A DNA stretch of 9,734 nt from CAYHIN01 sp964356705 (GTDB lineage Bacteria; Patescibacteriota; Microgenomatia; CAZETR01; Amesbacteraceae), in assembly GCA_964356705.1 (NCBI GenBank), contig CAYHIN010000028.1, positions 1-9,734 on the forward strand, read 5' to 3'. Below, one piece after another: positions 1-5,137 of this stretch. Position numbers and translations under genes: made by a program. Positions within the stretch are counted from its first letter, which is position 1. Each line of letters begins with the position of its first letter. The notes below the pieces were generated by a model, which did not search any database, was not told where the DNA came from, and worked only from the letters and a program-made list of their open reading frames with translations.

Positions 1-68
1 GTTATAAGTCCGGTTGCCAGTATTACAACGACTCCCAGTACAGAAAGGGTTACAAGCAGTTTTGACAT
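1..68 (-). CDS. N-terminus of a membrane or secreted protein (partial, runs off the left edge)
   Basis: Reading the minus strand from an ATG at 68-66 gives MSKLLVTLSVLGVVVILATG and then LI before the window ends. This is a short Lys-containing n-region followed by about 17 hydrophobic residues, which is a signal peptide or N-terminal membrane anchor. The reading frame is open to the edge. The start overlaps the last 19 bases of the Fur-family gene in a different frame, so the two are probably one transcript, with this gene translated by coupling and controlled by the operator upstream of the regulator. No domain beyond the leader is visible and no function can be given. The short length leaves some chance that it is a fortuitous reading frame. 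Confidence 0.6.
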   Translation of the reverse strand, partial: MSKLLVTLSVLGVVVILATGLI

Positions 69-391
69 AACCAAAAAAATTCCACAGAGTGTCTCATTAG
101 GCTAAACCCTTTTACTTTTGGATACAAATAACGCTCATCCACTTTCACATCTTTCACAATATCGCACTTTATGCAGACTGCGTGATGATGATGATCCAGG
201 CGAGCCAGCTCATACCTCTTTTTGCCATCCCCAAACTCTACTTCTAGTACCAGATCCTCGGTTACAAGTCGTGCCAGCTCTCTATATATAGTAGTCTTGT
301 TTACTCCGATCTTTTTCTTCAGATTAAAAGCAGTCATCAGACCATGTTCCAGAAGCTTTAGGATTATTTCGCGGGTTTTTGAAACTCTCAT
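50..391 (-). CDS. Fur-family metal-dependent transcriptional regulator
   Basis: A 113-residue cytoplasmic DNA-binding repressor of the Fur/Zur/PerR superfamily. Residues about 4-50 form the winged helix, with a recognition helix around NKTTIYRELARL. Residues 67-70 are the HHHH run. The structural zinc site is complete: C73-C76 (CIKC) and C109-C112 (CQNC), with H101 eight residues before C109 as in the family. By my alignment, the Asp that marks B. subtilis PerR is Glu here (E61), as in Fur and Zur. The position of the conserved His in the helix-turn-helix (H37 of PerR) is Leu18. The sensed metal or signal therefore cannot be named. ATG 391 is preferred over an in-frame TTG at 409 because the TTG lies inside the operator and upstream of the -10 box. 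The gene is divergent from a thioredoxin/dipZ operon and is probably autoregulated. Confidence 0.9.
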   Translation of the reverse strand: MRVSKTREIILKLLEHGLMTAFNLKKKIGVNKTTIYRELARLVTEDLVLEVEFGDGKKRYELARLDHHHHAVCIKCDIVKDVKVDERYLYPKVKGFSLMRHSVEFFWLCQNCL

Positions 392-426
392 GCCCAGATC
401 ATAATGCAACTTAGTTGCATTTGCAA
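392..426 (-). promoter_or_regulatory. Promoter of the Fur-family gene, apparently leaderless
   Basis: On the minus strand there is a -35 box TTGCAA (426-421), a 17-bp spacer (420-404) and a -10 box TATGAT (403-398). Six bases then lead to the ATG at 391. Transcription would start at or within a base of the ATG, leaving no room for a Shine-Dalgarno site. The 17-bp spacer consists entirely of palindrome sequence, so a bound regulator would block RNA polymerase at its own promoter. Confidence 0.75.
403..421. promoter_or_regulatory. Fur-family operator (perfect 7-1-7 palindrome)
   Basis: AATGCAACTTAGTTGCATT is a perfect inverted repeat around a single central base (412). Its core, TGCAACT-T-AGTTGCA, has the 7-1-7 layout of known Fur, Zur and PerR boxes. 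The TGCAA-N5-TTGCA arms resemble the box described for the actinobacterial Nur regulator. It fills the -35/-10 spacer of the divergent Fur-family gene and covers the expected -35 region of the thioredoxin promoter, so one site could control both directions. Symmetry and position are directly visible; binding by the adjacent regulator is inferred. Confidence 0.8.
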
Positions 427-428
427 GA

Positions 429-443
429 TGGTATACTTTTTAT
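429..443 (+). promoter_or_regulatory. Extended -10 promoter of the thioredoxin/dipZ operon, leaderless
   Basis: TGGTATACT (429-437) is an extended -10 element, TGn followed by TATACT. Six bases separate it from the ATG at 444, so the message probably begins at the start codon. The matching -35 region (about 409-414) is poor and lies inside the operator palindrome, which suits a repressible promoter that relies on its extended -10. Confidence 0.65.
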
Positions 444-881
444 ATGAAATTGTTAGTCCTAATTGTCGCAGTTTTGGTTATCGGACTATCTGCCACAGTT
501 TTTACCAGAAATCCTCCAAAGTCTTCCCAGCCCTCTCCCACAAATCCAGTATTCTTTGACAAAGGAGGGCTCCCGCTTTCCGGGGTATATACCCAATATC
601 CAGGCAATTTTTATAGTTCAAAGAGTCAAAAACGGGTCCTTTTTTTCCACGCCTCTTGGTGTCCTACATGCAAGATTGCAAACGCAGAATTCGAGTCACG
701 AACATCGGAAATTCCCGAGGACGTAATAGTTTTCAAAACCGATTACGATTCTGAATCAGAGCTCAAAGCCAAATACGGCATCACCTATCAACACACGTTT
801 GTACTGGTGGATTCGGATGGGAACGAGATCAAAAAATGGAACGGTGGGGGAATCGCCGAGTTAATGGCAAATACGAAGTGA
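444..881 (+). CDS. Membrane-anchored thioredoxin-fold protein (WCPTC)
   Basis: This 145-residue protein has an N-terminal membrane anchor or uncleaved signal at about residues 2-20. A Ser/Pro-rich linker follows to about 45, then a thioredoxin-like domain to the end. The active site is A-S-W-C73-P-T-C76-K, and the domain faces outside the cytoplasmic membrane. A short CxxC protein beside a CcdA-type conduit is a likely electron acceptor from it, or a partner in disulfide reduction. One oddity is that the position usually held by the conserved cis-proline before a Thr is His, in the segment ITYQHTFVLV. The product ends in TGATG, overlapping the dipZ start by one base, so the two are translationally coupled. 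It is the first gene after a leaderless promoter under a probable Fur-family operator. The exact substrate is unknown. Confidence 0.87.
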   Translation: MKLLVLIVAVLVIGLSATVFTRNPPKSSQPSPTNPVFFDKGGLPLSGVYTQYPGNFYSSKSQKRVLFFHASWCPTCKIANAEFESRTSEIPEDVIVFKTDYDSESELKAKYGITYQHTFVLVDSDGNEIKKWNGGGIAELMANTK

Positions 882-2431
882 TGTTTCTCCTTATCTTTTT
901 TGCCTTCCTAGCTGGTATTGTGACCATACTATCTCCGTGCATCCTTCCCATTCTCCCAGTTGTTCTATCAGGCTCGGTAGCAGGAGGAAAAAAAAGACCG
1001 TTTGGAATCATTACCGGATTTGTAGTCAGCTTCACCTTCTTTACTCTTACTCTCTCAACTATAGTCAAAGCCACAGGTATTCCCGCCGACACTTTTAGAC
1101 TTCTCTCCATAGTCATTATTATTGGCATGGGACTTAGTCTTCTTTTACCCCAGTTTCAGGTAGTTTTAGAAAAACTGTTTTCCAGACTGGCAAATCTAGC
1201 CCCCAAAGCGACCCAAGATGGGTTTTGGGGTGGCATTCTCGTGGGCCTGAGTCTAGGACTCATTTGGACTCCATGTGTGGGTCCGATTTTGGCCTCGGTT
1301 ATCTCACTGGCTATTTCCGGTACTGTCACCGGATCAGCGGTCTTTATCACTCTGGCCTATTCAGCTGGTACGGCCATCCCCATGCTCATAATTGTCTTCA
1401 CCGGTCGCAGACTGTTGCAGTTTATAAAAAATCCAGTCGGTATTCAAAAATTCTTTGGTGTGGTCATGATCCTCACCGGTCTGGCTATTTATTTAAATTT
1501 TGACCGCAAGTTTCAGACTTATATCCTCGACGTGTTTCCAAATTATGGCACCGGCCTCACTCAGTTTGAAAATATTCCCCAGATCAAGCCACAGCTTGCG
1601 GACATGGCCGTCCAAAAGACCGCTCCCGAATTAATAGCCGGCGGCAGCTGGTTTAATAGTCTTCCCCTCACCCTCGAGTCACAGCGCGGCAAAGTCGTAT
1701 TGCTAGATTTTTGGACTTACACTTGTATCAACTGTATCCGCACTCTTCCATATTTGACCGCCTGGGATACCAAGTACAAGGACTTGGGCCTGGTTATAAT
1801 TGGCGTCCATTCTCCCGAGTTTGAGTTTGAAAAAAGTGAAAAAAATGTAGCCAATGCCATCCGGGATTTTGGTATCAAATACCCAGTCATGCAGGACAAC
1901 GATTTTGCCACCTGGAATGCTTACTCAAATAGATACTGGCCAGCTCACTATTTCATAGACAAAAAGGGTGTTATCCGCCACACCCATTTTGGAGAAGGGG
2001 AATATGATCAGTCCGAAAAAATAATTCAGGAGTTATTGTCCGAAGAGTCAGACCCGGTCACAGGCCCCATAGCAAATCCCACTTATCAGATCACTTCGCG
2101 TACTCCGGAGTTGTATCTGGGTACTAAAAGAAGAGTCACTGGTTACACCACACAAACCGGCGACTGGAGCGATACTGAAGAATACGCTCATCCCAAAAAA
2201 GGCGCGACTCTTACTCTGAAATACACGGCCAAAGATGTCTTTTTGGTCATGCGCCCCACAGAAGGCCCGGTCACAGTCAGAGTCTATCTGGATGACAAAT
2301 TTAGCCAAGACATTACGGTAGATTCTGACCGACTCTATGATATTGCCAGACTGAAGACTTCAGGCTCTCATACTCTCAGATTAGAATTTCCCGAAGACGG
2401 CGTCCAACTCTTCGCCTTCACATTCGGATAG
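881..2431 (+). CDS. dipZ: DipZ-type thiol-disulfide transporter: CcdA domain + TlpA-like thioredoxin + C-terminal beta domain
   Basis: A 516-residue fusion protein. Residues 1-210 are a CcdA/DsbD-type six-helix membrane domain that carries reducing power from cytoplasmic thioredoxin. Its two redox cysteines sit in SPC20ILP and TPC132VGP. Residues about 250-390 are an extracytoplasmic TlpA-like thioredoxin domain with C282-I-N-C285 in a WTYTCINC motif typical of DipZ; the cis-proline is in YWP354AH. Residues about 395-516 form the beta-rich C-terminal domain seen in mycobacterial DipZ (Thioredoxin_10-like). At 516 residues it is shorter than mycobacterial DipZ as I recall it (about 700). ATG 881 is preferred over the in-frame ATG 836 because it overlaps the thioredoxin stop (TGATG) and begins right at the first membrane helix. 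The upstream start would add a charged 15-residue extension inside the previous gene. It probably keeps external thiols reduced, together with the upstream thioredoxin. Confidence 0.9.
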   Translation: MFLLIFFAFLAGIVTILSPCILPILPVVLSGSVAGGKKRPFGIITGFVVSFTFFTLTLSTIVKATGIPADTFRLLSIVIIIGMGLSLLLPQFQVVLEKLFSRLANLAPKATQDGFWGGILVGLSLGLIWTPCVGPILASVISLAISGTVTGSAVFITLAYSAGTAIPMLIIVFTGRRLLQFIKNPVGIQKFFGVVMILTGLAIYLNFDRKFQTYILDVFPNYGTGLTQFENIPQIKPQLADMAVQKTAPELIAGGSWFNSLPLTLESQRGKVVLLDFWTYTCINCIRTLPYLTAWDTKYKDLGLVIIGVHSPEFEFEKSEKNVANAIRDFGIKYPVMQDNDFATWNAYSNRYWPAHYFIDKKGVIRHTHFGEGEYDQSEKIIQELLSEESDPVTGPIANPTYQITSRTPELYLGTKRRVTGYTTQTGDWSDTEEYAHPKKGATLTLKYTAKDVFLVMRPTEGPVTVRVYLDDKFSQDITVDSDRLYDIARLKTSGSHTLRLEFPEDGVQLFAFTFG

Positions 2432-2441
2432 GCACTTTCAC

Positions 2442-2454
2442 AAGAGGACCTCTT
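2442..2454. repeat. 13-bp near-palindrome, repeated at 2947
   Basis: AAGAGGACCTCTT lies 10 bases after the dipZ stop codon. The identical 13 bases recur at 2947-2959 as the left arm of a longer hairpin, and AAGAGGTCCTCTT at 2962-2974 differs only in the central base. With a one-base centre this copy alone cannot fold into a good terminator, so it looks like half of one. It may be a target-site duplication or a broken copy of the hairpin. Confidence 0.7.
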
Positions 2455-2581
2455 ATAAAACATAATTGACTAATAGCAGCCAAAAACTCAGTCAAAATTT
2501 ATGCGGTCTCTTTTGAGGATGGGGTAAGTCAATCACTTCAACCACATCATCTCTCTCAACCCTATCTAGAAGTGTGAACTA

Positions 2582-2854
2582 TTACCTCGATCGACCCCTC
2601 GAAGCAGCGTCCACTACTTCGCCAACGATAACTGCTAACTCTAACGCTGCCGCCTCACCGGCTTGCATTTCTCCTGAAGCAATCCTACCTTCATGCTTTG
2701 GTATTACATCACTCTTTAAATATTCGATAAATTCACGTTTACCTGCCAGCCACGCACCCGTCTTTCCAACCTCTGGATGATCTTCCACTAATTCAATAAT
2801 ATATGTTGGAACAACCCCAGCTATTTCTTTATTAGTATCCGCCCCAACTTCCAT
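2582..2854 (-). CDS. Hypothetical 90-residue protein
   Basis: I do not recognise this protein. It is small, soluble-looking and acidic in its first half, without a signal peptide, membrane segment or cysteine. Helical stretches are likely at about 40-50 and about 62-84; the latter is Ala/Glu/Val-rich. The best evidence that it is real is upstream: a TTGACT-17 bp-TGGTAAACA promoter whose -10 box ends six bases before the ATG, the same leaderless layout as other genes here. It ends in tandem stops (TAA TAG). It is the only minus-strand gene in a plus-strand stretch and sits between two copies of a 13-bp repeat, so it may have arrived by insertion. The rest of this intergenic region (2432-2581 and 2890-2946) shows nothing else that I can support. 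Confidence 0.5.
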   Translation of the reverse strand: MEVGADTNKEIAGVVPTYIIELVEDHPEVGKTGAWLAGKREFIEYLKSDVIPKHEGRIASGEMQAGEAAALELAVIVGEVVDAASRGRSR

Positions 2855-2889
2855 TAGAAGTGTTTACCATATTAGGAACGCGGAGTCAA
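2855..2889 (-). promoter_or_regulatory. Promoter of the 90-residue hypothetical gene, leaderless
   Basis: On the minus strand there is a -35 box TTGACT (2889-2884), a 17-bp spacer ending in TGG, and an extended -10 box TAAACA (2866-2861). Six bases (CTTCTA) then lead to the ATG at 2854. The TTGACT box, 17-bp spacing and TGn extension make this one of the clearest promoters in the window. Confidence 0.65.
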
Positions 2890-2946
2890 ATCGCTTTTCT
2901 GACACAGCTCGATATCTGGGTATCCACAGGACAACGTAGTTGGAAA

Positions 2947-2974
2947 AAGAGGACCTCTTTTAAGAGGTCCTCTT
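2947..2974. terminator. Perfect hairpin, terminator-like, between dipZ and the pilus region
   Basis: Thirteen bases (2947-2959, AAGAGGACCTCTT) are followed by TT and their exact reverse complement (2962-2974). The practical stem is 10 bp, 2947-2956 paired with 2965-2974, with an 8-base loop. On the minus strand the hairpin is followed by a run of five T; on the plus strand it is followed only by GCAAAAA. The T run therefore favours minus-strand termination, yet no minus-strand gene is visible to its right. On the plus strand it would shield the pilus operon promoter at 2989 from dipZ read-through. The terminator role is inferred from the fold and position. Confidence 0.55.
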
Positions 2975-2988
2975 GCAAAAACTGCCAA

Positions 2989-3025
2989 TTGAAAGCAATT
3001 CAAGTTTCCTGTACATTAGTCTCTC
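2989..3025 (+). promoter_or_regulatory. Promoter of the coiled-coil gene and probably the pilus operon
   Basis: There is a -35 box TTGAAA (2989-2994), an exact 17-bp spacer and a -10 box TACATT (3012-3017). Eight bases then lead to the ATG at 3026. Transcription would begin within one or two bases of the start codon, and there is no Shine-Dalgarno site. It is the last clear promoter before the whole downstream gene run. Confidence 0.65.
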
Positions 3026-3433
3026 ATGCCAGACGACACCCCAAACATCGCAGTCTCCCAGACTCTCGACCTGACGAGTCTTATAAACGAGCACGTCGGT
3101 CGTATTGAGAAGCTCAAGATCGAGGCGGGCAAGTACAAAGAGATGTTGGATGACATTTTTCAAAACGATCCTACTTATCAACAGCACGACAAACTAGTCA
3201 AAGAGGCCCAAAAGGTCAGAAACGGCACAAAAAAGCAACTTATGAAGATGCCCCAAGCAGCCGATCTCGTAGCCAGGATCCAAGAATTCAAAAACCAGAT
3301 CAAAGAATTAAACGAGACTCTCTCCGGATATTTGCAAGAGTATCAAAGATCCACCGGTCTATTTCAGATCGAGACCTCAGATGGGGAAGTAAGGGAGATC
3401 ATCTACACCGCCCGCCTCATCAAAGCCTCATAA
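3026..3433 (+). CDS. Conserved-looking coiled-coil hypothetical protein
   Basis: This 135-residue protein is soluble and highly charged, with no cysteine, signal peptide or membrane segment. Long helices are expected at about 14-45, 53-73 and 76-110, with heptad-like spacing of Leu/Ile/Met/Val. A short beta-like tail follows (FQIETSDGEVREIIYTARLI). The Lys/Glu/Gln-rich helices suggest a helical bundle or homodimer acting in the cytoplasm. I have an impression of similar proteins in Patescibacteria but cannot name a family or function. Only 18 bases separate it from pilB, so co-transcription is likely. A role with the pilus machinery is possible only by position. The start is fixed by a promoter that ends just before the ATG. 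Confidence 0.8.
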   Translation: MPDDTPNIAVSQTLDLTSLINEHVGRIEKLKIEAGKYKEMLDDIFQNDPTYQQHDKLVKEAQKVRNGTKKQLMKMPQAADLVARIQEFKNQIKELNETLSGYLQEYQRSTGLFQIETSDGEVREIIYTARLIKAS

Positions 3434-3434
3434 C

Positions 3435-3451
3435 TATAGTAATATAGATAT
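3435..3451 (+). promoter_or_regulatory. Possible internal promoter before pilB (AT island)
   Basis: The short gap before pilB is almost pure A/T and contains overlapping -10 candidates: TATAGT (3435-3440), TAATAT (3440-3445) and TATAGA (3443-3448). TAATAT ends six bases before the ATG at 3452, matching the leaderless spacing seen elsewhere in the window. No convincing -35 box or TGn extension is present, so this is tentative. Confidence 0.35.
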
Positions 3452-5137
3452 ATGCTCCTGCCCGAGGATAAGCTAAAGTCCCTGATTGAAGGTTCTGGTC
3501 TCATCACCAAAGAAGCTTTGGCCGAGCTGGATCTCTTAGTGGTCACATCTGGCAAGCCTCTTTGGGACGTCATCGTCGAAAAAAAGCTCGCTACTGATGA
3601 GCAAATTGGCCAATTAGTAGCCAAACAGTATCAGCTCCCTTATGTCAGCCTCGAAGGAGTCACGATTCCAGACGAGGTCTTCAATCTCATTCCAGAACGG
3701 ATCGCCGGCAAGCAAAAAGTCGTTGTTTTTGAAAGAACCCCCCAAGCCATAAAAGTCGCCACTAGCCAGCCCGAAAATACCGACATCACCAAGCTTCTCG
3801 CCCAAAAGACCGGGACCGCAGTCCAGATCCATTACACGACCGACTCTTCGATAAACAAACTTCTTAGAGCCTACAAAAAAGATCTACAAAAATCAGTCGA
3901 TAATCTTCTTAAAGAGGGCATTTGGGACAGTGTGTCCGCGGCCACCGACGATCCTCCTGTGGCCCGCATTGTAAATCTGCTCATTGAGACTGCTTATCAG
4001 GAGCGTTCCTCAGATATTCACATCGAGCCATATGAATCAGACGCCCTGGCGCGTTTCCGAATAGACGGCATTCTTCACGATGTCCTCAGAGTTCCAAAAT
4101 ATTTGCACGAGCGCATCATCACTCGTATCAAAGTCCTTTCAAATCTCAGGACCGATGAGCACCTGTCAGCCCAAGACGGAAAAATGAAAATCCCCCTCGA
4201 AGCCGAAAATCTAGACGTGCGTGTTTCTATTTTGCCCATTGTCGATGGGGAAAAGGCCGTCCTGCGTCTTCTTGCCTCCCGCCTGAGTAGCTATTCGTTT
4301 GGAAACTTAGGTATGAACGAAGTCGACTTAGCAAAAGTGACCAATGCTTTCAATCAGTCTTATGGCATGATTCTATCTACCGGACCTACTGGTTCCGGAA
4401 AGACGACTTCCATTTATTCTATCCTCAAGATTCTAAACACTCGCGAGCGGAATATCACGACTATTGAGGATCCGGTGGAGTACCGTATCCAGGGAGCCAA
4501 CCAAATCCACGTCAATCCCAAGACCAACCTTACCTTTGCCCACGGACTTCGGGCCATCTTGCGTCAGGATCCAAATGTCATTTTTGTAGGAGAGATCCGA
4601 GATTCAGAAACAGCCGGTATCGCCGTAAATGCCGCCCTCACTGGCCATTTGGTGGTCTCAACATTACATACCAACGACGCCTCAACTGCCATCCCTCGTC
4701 TCATTGATATGAACGTCGAGCCTTATCTGGTCGCCTCGACGGTGAACATCATAGTAGCCCAACGTCTGGTCCGTCAGATATGTGGCGACTGTAAGGAAAA
4801 ATCCACCGTCGAAAAAGACAAGCTCCTAAAAAACTTCCCCGAGAGTATTATCAAAAAAATTCTCGGCTCAGAAAAATCGCTCTCCTCCTATCACGGCAAG
4901 GGTTGTAGTCAGTGTCGAAATACTGGATACGTCGGCCGCATCGGAATATTTGAAGTTTTGGCCATTTCCACGGGTATTAGAAAACTGATAATCGATAAAG
5001 CAGATGCCGATGTGATTGCCACTGCTGCCAGTCGCGAGGGAATGAAAACCATGCTCGAAGATGGACTCGAAAAAGTCTCCTCCGGAATGACCACACTAGA
5101 AGAGATTTTGCGCGTTACCAAATCAGAGTCAGTCTAA
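3452..5137 (+). CDS. pilB: Type IV pilus assembly ATPase PilB (GspE/PilB family)
   Basis: A 561-residue cytoplasmic hexameric ATPase that powers pilus extension; this is the usual length for PilB. Residues about 1-150 are an N-terminal GspE/MshEN-like domain, rather degenerate, so cyclic-di-GMP binding cannot be assumed. The catalytic core shows the family motifs in order: Walker A G311PTGSGKTT with K317, Asp box T336TIEDPVEY, Walker B DPNVIFVGEIRD with E381, and His box G398HLVVSTLHTND with H406. The zinc-binding four-cysteine motif typical of PilB/GspE is complete (C444/C447 and C485/C488), which argues against the retraction ATPase PilT. The stop overlaps the pilC start by one base (TAATG). 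It should drive assembly through PilC, encoded next. Confidence 0.96.
   Translation: MLLPEDKLKSLIEGSGLITKEALAELDLLVVTSGKPLWDVIVEKKLATDEQIGQLVAKQYQLPYVSLEGVTIPDEVFNLIPERIAGKQKVVVFERTPQAIKVATSQPENTDITKLLAQKTGTAVQIHYTTDSSINKLLRAYKKDLQKSVDNLLKEGIWDSVSAATDDPPVARIVNLLIETAYQERSSDIHIEPYESDALARFRIDGILHDVLRVPKYLHERIITRIKVLSNLRTDEHLSAQDGKMKIPLEAENLDVRVSILPIVDGEKAVLRLLASRLSSYSFGNLGMNEVDLAKVTNAFNQSYGMILSTGPTGSGKTTSIYSILKILNTRERNITTIEDPVEYRIQGANQIHVNPKTNLTFAHGLRAILRQDPNVIFVGEIRDSETAGIAVNAALTGHLVVSTLHTNDASTAIPRLIDMNVEPYLVASTVNIIVAQRLVRQICGDCKEKSTVEKDKLLKNFPESIIKKILGSEKSLSSYHGKGCSQCRNTGYVGRIGIFEVLAISTGIRKLIIDKADADVIATAASREGMKTMLEDGLEKVSSGMTTLEEILRVTKSESV

Noticed and set aside
392..409. TTG start at 409 for the Fur-family gene, adding six residues
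   Set aside because: It lies inside the operator palindrome and upstream of the -10 box TATGAT (403-398), so it would not be transcribed from the visible promoter. ATG 391 fits exactly.
463..726. Plus-strand 87-codon frame inside the thioredoxin gene
   Set aside because: Out-of-frame shadow; the thioredoxin frame has the WCPTC motif, anchor and promoter.
836..880. Upstream ATG for dipZ
   Set aside because: It adds a charged 15-residue extension inside the thioredoxin gene. ATG 881 forms a TGATG overlap and begins at the first membrane helix.
2466..2495. Inverted repeat TTGACT...AGTCAA as an operator or hairpin
   Set aside because: Only six base pairs with an 18-base gap; too weak to separate from chance.
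2574..2780. Plus-strand 68-codon open frame in the dipZ-to-pilus interval
   Set aside because: Low-complexity Ser/Thr/Ala/Pro translation opposite the better-supported minus-strand gene, with no promoter.
3452..3900. Cyclic-di-GMP control of PilB through an MshEN domain
   Set aside because: The N-terminal region has the general shape, but I could not find the RLG-type nucleotide-contact motifs clearly enough to claim binding.
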